A DNA stretch of 64,000 nt from Polynucleobacter sp. JS-JIR-II-50 (GTDB taxonomy: Bacteria; Pseudomonadota; Gammaproteobacteria; Burkholderiales; Burkholderiaceae), in contig NZ_CP061307.1 in assembly GCF_018687895.1 (NCBI RefSeq), positions 558,001 to 622,000 on the forward strand, given 5' to 3'. Position 1 is the stretch's first letter. Each line of letters opens with the position of its first letter. Below, in pieces: positions 55,169 through 63,470 of this stretch. The position numbers and the translations under genes were made by a program. The notes below the pieces were generated by a model, which worked only from the letters and a program-made list of their open reading frames with translations, searched no databases and was not told where the DNA came from.

Positions 55169-55678
55169 ATGAGTTTGAAGAAAAAAATTTCAATGACCGT
55201 TAATGGTCGACTCGTCAACGCAGAGATTGAGCCACGCAGACACCTGGTGGATTTTTTACGTGAAGATTTGCATTTAAAAGGCCCTCACTTGGGCTGTGAG
55301 CAGGGTGCTTGTGGCGCTTGTACCGTCAAGGTGGATGGACAAATCATTCGCGGATGCCTATTTCTGGCAGTACAGGCGGATGGCAGCGTGGTTGAAACGG
55401 TCGAAGGTCTCACCAAAAATGGTGTTTTGACAGATTTACAAGAATCTTTTATGCGCCACAACGCTATGCAGTGTGGCTTCTGCTCCTCTGGCATGTTGTT
55501 AGCTGCAGCAGAGTTGATTGAGAAACAACCAAAAGCAACGCGCGAACAAGTGCGTGAATGGATCTCAGGTAATTACTGTCGTTGCACTGGTTACCACTCT
55601 ATTGTCGATGCAATCGTCGACGTATTAGATGCTCGTGCCAAGGGCCAAAAAATTAACCCTGTCCTTGCTAACGCTTAA
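55169..55678 (+). CDS. Mo-hydroxylase [2Fe-2S] subunit (CoxS/CutS type)
   Basis: 169 residues, both [2Fe-2S] sites present: plant-type LGCEQGACGACTVKVDGQIIRGC, and the proximal CGFCSSGM ... ISGNYCRCTGY. N-terminal KISMTVNGRLVNAEIEPRRHLVDFLRE is typical. Moves electrons from the Mo centre to FAD. Twelve bases before the large subunit. Confidence 0.95.
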   Translation: MSLKKKISMTVNGRLVNAEIEPRRHLVDFLREDLHLKGPHLGCEQGACGACTVKVDGQIIRGCLFLAVQADGSVVETVEGLTKNGVLTDLQESFMRHNAMQCGFCSSGMLLAAAELIEKQPKATREQVREWISGNYCRCTGYHSIVDAIVDVLDARAKGQKINPVLANA

Positions 55679-55690
55679 GGAAAACGCATT

Positions 55691-58087
55691 ATGAATAAGC
55701 CAAGTGATTTAAAAGGAATGGTGCTGGATCCTGTAACAAATGATCAGCGGTATATCGGTCATAGCGAACCAAGACATGGAGCTCGTCGTCTGCTTGAAGG
55801 TCAAGGGACTTACATTGACGACATCCAATTGCCACGTATGGCACATGTGGTGTTCTGGCGCTCCCCTGTAGCGCACATGAAAATCGGCAAAATTCATGCA
55901 GAGCATGCTAGCAAGATGCCTGGTGTTCTTGCGGTTGTAGACGGCGTGCAAATGGCGAAAATTTGTAAGCCTTGGGTAGCCACTTTAGGTCACCTAGCCG
56001 GTATGAAGTCTGCCCCTCAACACGCCTTAGCAATTGATCGCGCTTGTTGGCAGGGTGAGCCAGTTGTAGCTGTGGTTGCAGAAACTAGAGCGCAGGCGGA
56101 AGATGCTTTGCAGCATATCGATGTTGAGTGGGAAGAGTTGCCGGCAGTCGTTTCCATGGAAACCGCGCTTGATGCGGACACTCCAGTTATTCATGCTGAT
56201 CTTGGCGATAATTTATGTTTTACCCGTAGCCTCGATGTTGGTAATGTGGATGAAGTATTTGCAACTGCAGACGTAGTTGCAGAAGCGACCTTTGGATTTG
56301 GCCGTCATACCGGTGTCACGCTCGAACCACGTTGCCAAATTGCAGATTACAACCCAGGCGATCGTCGCCTCACTGTGTACCACTCGCAACAAGCGCCACA
56401 CATGATGCAAGATCTGTATTGCCGTCAGTTTGGTCTTTCAGAATCAGATGTGCATGTCATTTGCAAGGATGTGGGCGGATCTTTTGGTATTAAGGTTCAC
56501 GCCTATCCAGATGATTTCGCTACCGTAGGGCTTGCCATGATGCTTGAGCGCCCTGTGAAGTTTGTTGCAGACCGTCTTGAATCATTTACTAGTGATATTC
56601 ATGCGCGTGAGCATCGTATTAAAGGCCGTATAGCCGCCAATAAGGCAGGCGATATCTTGGCTTTTGAGATTGATGACTTGACGGCCATTGGCCCTTATTC
56701 CATGTTCCCTAGAACCAGCGCCATTGAGGGCAATCAGGTGGTGAACTTGGTAGGCGGCCCTTATAAGCATCAGAACTATCGCGCTAAGTTAAATGTGGTA
56801 TTTCAGAATAAAACACCAACCTGTCAGTATCGTGGCGTAGGCCATCCGATTGCTTGTGCTGTGACCGAAGGCTTGGTAGATTTGGCTGCGCAAAAATTGC
56901 AAATGGATCCACTCGAGTTCCGTAAGCGCAATGTGATTCCGGATGACGCTTATCCCTGCTCCGGAATTTCTGGAATTAAGTTAGAAGTTCTCTCGCATGA
57001 ACAATGTTTGCGAACCATCGAAAAAATGATGGACTATTCCGCCTTGCGTAAAGAGCAGGCTGAGTTACGCAAAAAAGGAATCTATCGCGGCATTGGATTT
57101 GCAACATTGATTGAGTTAACCAATCCAAGTCCCGCTTTTTATGGTGTGGGTGGCGCACGTATTGCCTCGCAAGATGGCGCTACTGTTCGCATGGATCCCA
57201 GCGGTGTGGTTTCGGTATTGATTGGTGTTGGTGAACAAGGTCAAGGCACTGAAGGTATCTATACCCAAATTGCCGCTGATGCTGTTGGCGTTCCAATCGA
57301 TCAAGTGCGTGTTATTACTGGTGATACCGATGTCACTCCTTACGGTGGCGGCACCTGGGCATCACGTGGAGCCGGTGTTGGCGGTGAAGCAGTTCTCTTG
57401 GCTTCTCAAGCCCTACAAGAAAACATCATTAAACTTGCGGGCGCTATTTTGAATCGACCTGTTGCTGAATTAACTGCTCGTCGTGGACATATCCTTGATA
57501 AAGCGACTGGTGAGCAATTATTGCCCTTTAGTGAAGTGGGTAGGGTGGGTTATTTCCGTACCGATACTTTGCCAGCAGGATTTTCGGCTGATCTCATGGT
57601 GACACGTCACTACACACAAAAAGAATATCCATTCATCTTTACGAATGGAGTGCAAGCATCTTACGTTGAGGTTGACCCAGACACAGGCTTCGTGAAGCTA
57701 TTGAAGCATTGGGCAGTAGAAGACTGCGGTCGTGTTATCAATCCAATGTTAGTCAATGAACAAGTGCGCGGCGCAATCGTTCAAGGTATTGGAGGCGTTC
57801 TTTTCGAGGAATGCCTCTATGACGAAAGTGGTTTGTTGCGCAATGGCAGCATGGCAGATTATTTAGTGCCAATGGCTAACGAGATGCCGGATATTGAGGT
57901 TGCTCACGTTGAGACACCTACCCAATCTTCAAAATTGGGTGCTAAAGGGGCAGGTGAGGCTGGTACAGCCGGAGCGCCAGGTGCAGTTCAAAACGCTATT
58001 AATGATGCCTTGGCACCATTAAATGCATCCGTCTTTGATCAGCCCATCACCTGTGAAAAGATCCTGCGGGCTCTCAAGAAAATCTAG
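55691..58087 (+). CDS. Mo-hydroxylase large subunit (xanthine oxidase family, not CO dehydrogenase form I)
   Basis: 798 residues. Binds molybdopterin cytosine dinucleotide. Start block RYIGHSEPRHGARRLLEGQGTYIDDI, QAPHMMQDLYCRQFGL, DVGGSFGIKVHAYPD (Mo/MCD loop), GVGEQGQGTEGIYTQIAADAVG, and the catalytic Glu in GAKGAGEAGTAGAPGAV. The active-site loop reads TCQYRGVGHP, not the AYxCSFR of true CO dehydrogenase, so a ring or aldehyde hydroxylase is more likely. With the DhpH-like monooxygenase nearby, hydroxylation of an N-heterocycle is inferred. Confidence 0.9.
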   Translation: MNKPSDLKGMVLDPVTNDQRYIGHSEPRHGARRLLEGQGTYIDDIQLPRMAHVVFWRSPVAHMKIGKIHAEHASKMPGVLAVVDGVQMAKICKPWVATLGHLAGMKSAPQHALAIDRACWQGEPVVAVVAETRAQAEDALQHIDVEWEELPAVVSMETALDADTPVIHADLGDNLCFTRSLDVGNVDEVFATADVVAEATFGFGRHTGVTLEPRCQIADYNPGDRRLTVYHSQQAPHMMQDLYCRQFGLSESDVHVICKDVGGSFGIKVHAYPDDFATVGLAMMLERPVKFVADRLESFTSDIHAREHRIKGRIAANKAGDILAFEIDDLTAIGPYSMFPRTSAIEGNQVVNLVGGPYKHQNYRAKLNVVFQNKTPTCQYRGVGHPIACAVTEGLVDLAAQKLQMDPLEFRKRNVIPDDAYPCSGISGIKLEVLSHEQCLRTIEKMMDYSALRKEQAELRKKGIYRGIGFATLIELTNPSPAFYGVGGARIASQDGATVRMDPSGVVSVLIGVGEQGQGTEGIYTQIAADAVGVPIDQVRVITGDTDVTPYGGGTWASRGAGVGGEAVLLASQALQENIIKLAGAILNRPVAELTARRGHILDKATGEQLLPFSEVGRVGYFRTDTLPAGFSADLMVTRHYTQKEYPFIFTNGVQASYVEVDPDTGFVKLLKHWAVEDCGRVINPMLVNEQVRGAIVQGIGGVLFEECLYDESGLLRNGSMADYLVPMANEMPDIEVAHVETPTQSSKLGAKGAGEAGTAGAPGAVQNAINDALAPLNASVFDQPITCEKILRALKKI

Positions 58088-58103
58088 CTTTAAATAGACT
58101 CTG

Positions 58104-58134
58104 ACCACCCTGGTGCATCACCTCCGGGGGTGGT
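58104..58134. other. Hairpin after the Mo-hydroxylase operon
   Basis: ACCACCC (58104-58110) pairs with GGGTGGT (58128-58134) around a 17-base loop, just past the large-subunit stop. No T-run follows, so it is at best a weak terminator or an RNA 3'-end stabiliser before the SDR gene. Confidence 0.4.
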
Positions 58135-58215
58135 TCAGCACATCCTGTAACATCAAGTTTTGGGGCCCATAAAGCAGTCTGAAGCCCTTTTGGTTAACTT
58201 GATACGGTAAATGAT

Positions 58216-58992
58216 ATGTCCACATTAAAAGGTAAAACAGCCCTAGTTACTGGCTCCACTAGCGGTATTGGCTTGGGAATGGCTATTGCACTGGCTAAAC
58301 AAGGCGTCAACATCATGGTCAATGGTTTTGGCGAGAAAGATGAAGCCATTGCTCAAATTAAAGCCTGTGGAGTAGAGGTGGATTACCATGGCGCCGATAT
58401 GAGTAAGCCCGCTGAGATCGAAGATCTGATTAAGCAAACAGAGAAGCGTTTTGGCTCACTAGATATCTTGATTAATAACGCCGGCATTCAGTACACCGCG
58501 AACATTGAAGAGTTTCCAACGGATAAGTGGGATGCCATCATTGCCATTAATTTAAGTTCGGCATTTCATACAACACACCATGCTTTACCTGGTATGAAAA
58601 AACGCAACTGGGGCCGCATTATCAACATCGCTTCTGTACATGGCTTGGTGGCCTCTACCCAGAAGGCTGCCTATGTTGCTGCTAAACATGGGATTGTTGG
58701 ATTAACTAAAGTGACGGCTTTGGAAAATGCACGCACTGGCATTACCTGTAATGCAATCTGCCCGGGTTGGGTTCTAACTCCCTTGGTTCAGAAGCAGGTA
58801 GATGCTCGTGCAGAACGCGAAGGCATTTCCAATGAGGCCGCTAAGAATGCCTTGGTATCCGAAAAGCAGCCATCTGGAGAGTTTGTGAGCCCAGAGCAAT
58901 TGGCAGCCTTGGCGGTTTTCCTCTGTGGGCCAGACGCCTCTGAGGTTCGTGGAGTAGCTTGGAATATGGATGGCGGCTGGACCGCTCAATAA
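58216..58992 (+). CDS. 3-hydroxybutyrate dehydrogenase-like SDR
   Basis: 258 residues, classical short-chain dehydrogenase: TGSTSGIGLGMA (NAD site), NNAGIQYTANIEEF, catalytic Ser in NIASVHGLVAS and YVAAKHG (Tyr-Lys), end MDGGWTAQ. The NAGIQ, SVHGL and ENARTGITCNAICPGWVLTPLVQKQ blocks match D-3-hydroxybutyrate dehydrogenases closely, interconverting 3-hydroxybutyrate and acetoacetate. It may serve PHB turnover independently of the upstream operon, from which it is separated by 128 bases and a hairpin. A terminator follows. Confidence 0.88.
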   Translation: MSTLKGKTALVTGSTSGIGLGMAIALAKQGVNIMVNGFGEKDEAIAQIKACGVEVDYHGADMSKPAEIEDLIKQTEKRFGSLDILINNAGIQYTANIEEFPTDKWDAIIAINLSSAFHTTHHALPGMKKRNWGRIINIASVHGLVASTQKAAYVAAKHGIVGLTKVTALENARTGITCNAICPGWVLTPLVQKQVDARAEREGISNEAAKNALVSEKQPSGEFVSPEQLAALAVFLCGPDASEVRGVAWNMDGGWTAQ

Positions 58993-59016
58993 ACCTTGAT
59001 AAACAGAGTTGAAGTT

Positions 59017-59047
59017 AATGCCGGCAAGCTGCTTTGTCGGCATTTTT
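59017..59047 (+). terminator. Rho-independent terminator after the SDR gene
   Basis: AATGCCGGCAA (59017-59027) pairs with TTGTCGGCATT (59034-59044) with one G-U pair and a 6-base loop, running into TTTTT (59043-59047). Confidence 0.9.
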
Positions 59048-59132
59048 CTTGAATCAAACAAAAACCCCAGAATAGTCTATAGTTACCCAAAATTAATCTA
59101 TATTTTGCGTAATGTAATTAAAAGGAATACAA

Positions 59133-59711
59133 ATGGAACATACCTTACCTCAGTTGCCATATGCACTCGATGCTTTGGCCCCATATATCTCCAAGGAAAC
59201 TTTGGAGTACCACTATGGTAAACATCACCAGGCTTATGTCACTAATTTAAATAATTTGATTAAAGGGACTGAGTTTGAAAATTCATCTCTTGAAGACATT
59301 ATTAAGAAATCTACAGGCGGTGTTTTTAATAACGCCGCACAAGTTTGGAACCATACCTTTTATTGGTCAAGCATGAAGCCAAATGGTGGTGGAGCACCTA
59401 GCGGCCCGTTGGCTGATGCTATCAATGCTAAGTGGGGCTCATTTGATAAATTCAAAGAAGAATTTGCAAAATGTGCTGTAGGAACTTTTGGTTCAGGTTG
59501 GGCATGGCTGGTTAAAAAAGCAGATGGCAGCCTTGATCTTGCTTCCACTAGCAATGCTGCAACGCCTCTCACCACAGATGCTAAGCCGCTCATGACATGT
59601 GATGTTTGGGAGCATGCTTACTATATTGACACACGCAATGCGCGACCAAAATACGTGGAAAACTTTTGGAATGTGGTGAATTGGGATTTTGCTAGTCAAA
59701 ATTTTGCTTAA
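59133..59711 (+). CDS. sodB: Fe (or Mn) superoxide dismutase
   Basis: 192 residues. Metal ligands His in [10 protein letters not shown], His in WNHTFYWSS, Asp-His in [10 protein letters not shown]. The motif [19 protein letters not shown] and the Gln in [10 protein letters not shown] favour the iron form. Removes cytoplasmic superoxide. Ribosome site AAAAGGAA before the ATG. First gene of an oxidative-stress group; 28 bases before the PuuD-like gene. Confidence 0.95.
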   Translation: MEHTLPQLPYALDALAPYISKETLEYHYGKHHQAYVTNLNNLIKGTEFENSSLEDIIKKSTGGVFNNAAQVWNHTFYWSSMKPNGGGAPSGPLADAINAKWGSFDKFKEEFAKCAVGTFGSGWAWLVKKADGSLDLASTSNAATPLTTDAKPLMTCDVWEHAYYIDTRNARPKYVENFWNVVNWDFASQNFA

Positions 59712-59739
59712 TTTAAATTATCTTATTTAGGAAAATCTA

Positions 59740-60333
59740 ATGACATCAATCTTGACCTCCTTAGGGCGAACCGTTTTTGCGGGCTTCGTCCTCCTCGCCC
59801 TCATTATTTTGGCTTTGGGCGGCAACTTTAGTTCTGCTGAATTACCGTTTGTTTTCCGTTGGTTACACGTGATGTTTGGTGTGATGTGGATTGGTTTGCT
59901 CTGGTACTTTAATTTTGTGCAAATTCCTTCAATGCCAAAGATTCCTGATGAGCAAAAGCCAGCGATTGGAAAAGTGATTGCTCCGGCAGCATTGTTCTGG
60001 TTCCGTTACGCAGCTTTGTTTACTGTGCTAACCGGTTTGATTGTTGCCGCTTTAAATGGTTACTTACACCAAGCATTTACATTGCAAGCTCCATTCCGCG
60101 CAATTGGTTTGGGTATGTGGATTGCCTTGGTAATGGCCTTTAACGTTTGGTTCATTATTTGGCCAAATCAAAAGCGTGCTCTTGGCATCGTTGTTGTTGA
60201 AGCTGACGTTAAGGCAAAATCTGCTCGCGTTGCAATGCTGACATCCCGTTTAAATACATTGTTATCCGTACCAATGTTGTTTTTGATGGTTGCTCAATCG
60301 CATAACACTACATGGTTTGTGATCGTTTCTTAA
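59740..60333 (+). CDS. PuuD-like membrane protein lacking a cytochrome c domain
   Basis: 197 residues with about five hydrophobic segments. FRWLHVMFGVMWIGLLWYFNFVQIPSMPKI and FWFRYAALFTVLTGLIVA match the membrane part of urate hydroxylase PuuD and related proteins. Full PuuD carries a C-terminal cytochrome c domain; this protein has no Cys at all and so no CxxCH haem site. Urate oxidation should therefore not be assumed. Placed between sodB and a strong terminator, which hints at a redox or stress role, unproven. Confidence 0.8.
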   Translation: MTSILTSLGRTVFAGFVLLALIILALGGNFSSAELPFVFRWLHVMFGVMWIGLLWYFNFVQIPSMPKIPDEQKPAIGKVIAPAALFWFRYAALFTVLTGLIVAALNGYLHQAFTLQAPFRAIGLGMWIALVMAFNVWFIIWPNQKRALGIVVVEADVKAKSARVAMLTSRLNTLLSVPMLFLMVAQSHNTTWFVIVS

Positions 60334-60353
60334 TCACTACCAGCCGCATAAAT

Positions 60354-60379
60354 AAAAGGCCCGCATCGCGGGCCTTTTT
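60354..60379. terminator. Bidirectional rho-independent terminator
   Basis: AAAAGGCCCGC (60354-60364) pairs perfectly with GCGGGCCTTTT (60368-60378) around loop ATC, with T and A runs on both sides. It ends the sodB run on the plus strand and the rubredoxin-reductase run on the minus strand. Confidence 0.93.
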
Positions 60380-60408
60380 GGTTGATCAATCAAATCAATC
60401 TAGGGGAT

Positions 60409-61593
60409 TTAATCCAGAATAGCTGGCAGCTCCTTAGTTAATGCACCACGTTGTGCGGTAGCGGTACCCATTAATACAAAGCCCAACAACTTGTGATCAG
60501 CAGATTCAAAACGAGACTCTAGACCACCTTCAACAGCGGTTGTCGTCCAATTACCTTCAGCACCTTTAGCGGGTGGAGAAACAATAGTGGCTAAGGCTGG
60601 GGTTTTGACCATCACCGGCATCGCTGGATAGGTAAGTGCGGTAGTCTGTCCGGTTAAGGTTGGTGCCAATGCTCTTGCTGCTTGCATGATAGGCATCACG
60701 TAAGGCAGAACTAAGCCATCCACCTCTGCGCAATCTCCAATAGCAAAGATGTTTTTAATGTTGGTTTCAAGTTCGCGATTTACCTGAATACCAAGATCGG
60801 TCTTAATGCCAGTAGCTTTTGCTAATTCAATTCTGGGCTTTAGACCAACGGCCGATAAAAATACGTCGCAAGAGATTGTGTTGCCATTAGCTAGTGTGAC
60901 CTGCAAAGAATCTCCGTGACGATCTAGCGCCTGCACGGTTGTGGACAGATGCCAGCACACCCCGGTCGCACTGAGCTTTCCCTGTAGCTCTAAAGCTGCA
61001 GCTTCAGGCAAGAGCCGACCAAGAGCCTGCGGGGCTAAATCAATCACATCTACCTCATAACCTCCCAGCACAAGATCATTGGCGAATTCACAGCCAATCA
61101 GGCCCGCACCCAGAATGGCAATCTTCTTTTTTCCGGTGATTGCATTACGAAAGCGTGCGTAGTCTTCCAAATCATTTACTGTGATGACTTCGTTCGCAGC
61201 GCTCCCTTGAAGTGGGAGACGAATTTGATCGGCACCCAAAGCCATTACCAGTTTTCCATAAGGTACTTCACCTTTACTAGTTTGAATGGTTTGCGCACTA
61301 GGATTAATTGCGCTTACATCACACTCACCCAAGACAGTCATTTCTAGTTGCGTTGCCATGCCATCAGCTGGCGTAGAGATTAATTGCGCTGCTTCTTTCT
61401 TGCTCGCAAGAGCGGTGGAAAGCATGGGCTTGGAATAAAAGTAACCAGGCTCACGTGTTACTAGCGTAATGGGGACTGCTTTATCCAATTTTCGGATTTC
61501 GCGGATAACTGTGTAGCCAGCCAATCCACTGCCAATGATGACAATTGCGGATTGGGATTGAGGGGTAGTTTGATCCAAAGCTGGGCTCTCCAA
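60409..61593 (-). CDS. FAD/NAD(P)H-dependent rubredoxin reductase-like oxidoreductase
   Basis: 394 residues from a TTG start; a second TTG five codons in is also possible. Pyridine-nucleotide-disulfide fold: IVIIGSGLAGYTVIREIRKL (FAD), IAILGAGLIGCEFANDLVL (NADH), and IFAIGDCAEVDGL. The C-terminal extension is typical of NorW/rubredoxin reductases, and no redox-active CxxxxC is present. The rubredoxin gene is 42 bases upstream on the same strand, which supports an NADH to rubredoxin to rubrerythrin chain. Confidence 0.88.
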   Translation of the reverse strand: MESPALDQTTPQSQSAIVIIGSGLAGYTVIREIRKLDKAVPITLVTREPGYFYSKPMLSTALASKKEAAQLISTPADGMATQLEMTVLGECDVSAINPSAQTIQTSKGEVPYGKLVMALGADQIRLPLQGSAANEVITVNDLEDYARFRNAITGKKKIAILGAGLIGCEFANDLVLGGYEVDVIDLAPQALGRLLPEAAALELQGKLSATGVCWHLSTTVQALDRHGDSLQVTLANGNTISCDVFLSAVGLKPRIELAKATGIKTDLGIQVNRELETNIKNIFAIGDCAEVDGLVLPYVMPIMQAARALAPTLTGQTTALTYPAMPVMVKTPALATIVSPPAKGAEGNWTTTAVEGGLESRFESADHKLLGFVLMGTATAQRGALTKELPAILD

Positions 61594-61635
61594 GTGACGA
61601 ATAGGTAAACAGGGTGAAGGGGTGCTGAAGTGGCC

Positions 61636-61803
61636 TTAGCTTACCTGAACCATTTCAAAATCTGCTTTTGCTACACCGCAATCAGGGCATTCCCAGTCTT
61701 CTGGTACATCAGCCCAGAGTGTGCCAGCTGGAATGCCATCTTCTGGGATTCCTTTTGCTTCGTCATAAATATAGCCGCACACGATACATTGGTAAGTTTT
61801 CAT
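61636..61803 (-). CDS. rubA: Rubredoxin
   Basis: 55 residues. Begins [18 protein letters not shown] and later has [15 protein letters not shown], giving the two CxxCG knuckles that bind a single iron. Preceded by AAGGAATCAAA, the same ribosome site as the rubrerythrin gene. An electron carrier between the reductase downstream and the rubrerythrin upstream. Confidence 0.95.
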   Translation of the reverse strand: MKTYQCIVCGYIYDEAKGIPEDGIPAGTLWADVPEDWECPDCGVAKADFEMVQVS

Positions 61804-61863
61804 TTTGATTCCTTAAATAGTCTGTTGATTTTAAATTTAATTTCTAAATATTTCTGCGTCACC

Positions 61864-62349
61864 CTATTGGGCTGCAAATACCTTTGCCTTTTCCAAAGCT
61901 AGTTTGTAATGATTGGCATGGCGCTCCTCAACATTTGCTAATGCAGCGAAGCGTTTTGCTGCTTTGGCTAATACCGCCTGAAATTGCTCTGCATGCTCTT
62001 TGGATTCTGCAATTTGCTCATCAATCTCCTGGATTGCAGCTGCATTACCTTCTTCTACCGCCGTTTTACGAAACGAAGGATACATTTCGGTGTACTCATA
62101 AGTTTCACCTTCAATCGCGATCTCTAAAGCACGTGCCGGAGTAATAGTGCCAGCAGGGTAGAGCAGGTCTAGGTGACCAAAAGCGTGCATGACTTCTTGG
62201 TCGGCAGTGGCCTCGAAAATCTTTGCAGTTTCCTCATCGCCTGCAGCGCGAGCCAATTTTGCAAAATAACGATACTTAATATGAGCCATGGATTCACCAG
62301 CGAATGCGGACTCCAAGTTTTGGATGGTTTTGATTTCTGGACGTGTCAT
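61864..62349 (-). CDS. Rubrerythrin (erythrin domain only)
   Basis: 161 residues from ATG 62349 with AAGGAATCAAA upstream; a longer frame adds 20 residues unlike the family. Four-helix di-iron core: LESAFAGESMAHIKYRYFAKLARAAG, ATADQEVMHAFGHL, then EGETYEYTEMYPSF and EIDEQIAESKEHAEQF, with the paired Glu and ExxH ligands. The usual C-terminal rubredoxin domain with CxxC is absent; the separate rubredoxin gene can replace it. Reduces hydrogen peroxide in the cytoplasm. Divergent from oxyR. Confidence 0.9.
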   Translation of the reverse strand: MTRPEIKTIQNLESAFAGESMAHIKYRYFAKLARAAGDEETAKIFEATADQEVMHAFGHLDLLYPAGTITPARALEIAIEGETYEYTEMYPSFRKTAVEEGNAAAIQEIDEQIAESKEHAEQFQAVLAKAAKRFAALANVEERHANHYKLALEKAKVFAAQ

Positions 62350-62457
62350 TTTGATTCCTTTATTAAGACCTATGGTTTGTTGAGTATTCTTTGCTGCTTT
62401 CTCAACCATGAATGCAGTGTGCGCCTTATTTATTGATCAGTCTAATGAATCATTATG

Positions 62458-62472
62458 ATAGTATTTATCTAA
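62458..62472. promoter_or_regulatory. Candidate OxyR site in the rubrerythrin-oxyR gap
   Basis: ATAGTATTTATCTAA fits the OxyR half-element ATAG-N-T-N3-A-N-CTAT at 8 of 10 fixed positions. It sits about 22 bases ahead of the oxyR ATG and 110 ahead of the rubrerythrin start, consistent with autoregulation and divergent control. Flanking elements at the 22-base period are weak. Confidence 0.45.
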
Positions 62473-62493
62473 TTATTCGATAATGGAGGGAAA

Positions 62494-63399
62494 ATGGCTT
62501 ATTTACCGTCTTTACGGCAGCTGGGGTATTTCGTTGCATTGGCAAAAGAGCTCAATTTCACCCGTGCAGCTCAAGCCTGTTTTGTTGGCCAGTCGACTTT
62601 AAGTGCTGGTCTGAAGGAACTGGAGGATGCATTGGGGATCCATTTGGTCGAGCGTGATCGACAGAATGTATCTATCACTCCAATAGGTTTGGAAGTTCTA
62701 GAGCGTGCCAAGCTAATCTTGGCGGCATCTGAGGATTTAGTGGAGTATGCAGGCGCAACCGGTAAGCCCATGACTGCCACAATTCGTTTGGGTGTCATAC
62801 CAACCATCGCACCATTTTTATTGCCCACTGTTTTGCCAGAAGTTCGTAAACGTTTTCCAGATCTCAAAATTACTTTGAGAGAAGATCTCACTGCGAATTT
62901 ACTTTCCAGGTTAGCTGAGCATAAATTAGATTTTGCTTTGATAGCACTTCCATATGATGTAGAAGGCCTTCTTGTTCAAGAATTATTTGACGACCATTTT
63001 TGGTTGGTTGCCAAGGATGGAGATCCCGCATTGAGGGGAAAGGAAGTGACATTACCTGCCAAGATGGCCGAACGCCTCTTGCTGCTCGAAGAGGGTCATT
63101 GTCTACGAGAGCATAGCTTGCAAGCGTGTAAGCGCACGGACATTCGTAAAGCCGAGGGGATGGAAGCAACTAGTTTGTTAACCTTATTGCAAATGGTAGA
63201 GTCTGGACTTGGCATTGCCTTACTTCCTGGAATGGCAGTTAAAAGCAGTCTATTAAATAACTCTGAGTTAGTGACAAAAGAGTTAGCCTCACCAGCGCCC
63301 AAGAGAGTGATTGCTTTAGTTGCGCGCCCCTCTACCGCACATACTCAAGAATTTAATGCGCTGGCAGATTGCATACGCGAACAATTTGGCGTCGCTTAA
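62494..63399 (+). CDS. oxyR: Peroxide-sensing LysR-type regulator OxyR
   Basis: 301 residues. N-terminal LysR helix-turn-helix (LRQLGYFVALAKELNFTRAAQACFVGQSTLSAGLKELEDALG). The effector domain has the two OxyR redox cysteines, in LLEEGHCLREHSLQACKR, nine residues apart as Cys199 and Cys208 of E. coli. Peroxide joins them and the protein then activates defence genes. GGAGGG ribosome site. Divergent from rubrerythrin. Confidence 0.95.
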   Translation: MAYLPSLRQLGYFVALAKELNFTRAAQACFVGQSTLSAGLKELEDALGIHLVERDRQNVSITPIGLEVLERAKLILAASEDLVEYAGATGKPMTATIRLGVIPTIAPFLLPTVLPEVRKRFPDLKITLREDLTANLLSRLAEHKLDFALIALPYDVEGLLVQELFDDHFWLVAKDGDPALRGKEVTLPAKMAERLLLLEEGHCLREHSLQACKRTDIRKAEGMEATSLLTLLQMVESGLGIALLPGMAVKSSLLNNSELVTKELASPAPKRVIALVARPSTAHTQEFNALADCIREQFGVA

Positions 63400-63470
63400 T
63401 CGCATGTTCAGCAAAATTTACCAATCCTTGTTACAGTCATCCCTCTTTTTACTCATTTAAAAGGCAGCAA

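Noticed and set aside
55691..58087. Naming the Mo-hydroxylase as aerobic CO dehydrogenase (coxMSL)
   Set aside because: The diagnostic AYxCSFR loop of form I CO dehydrogenase is absent, so only the family-level name is supported.
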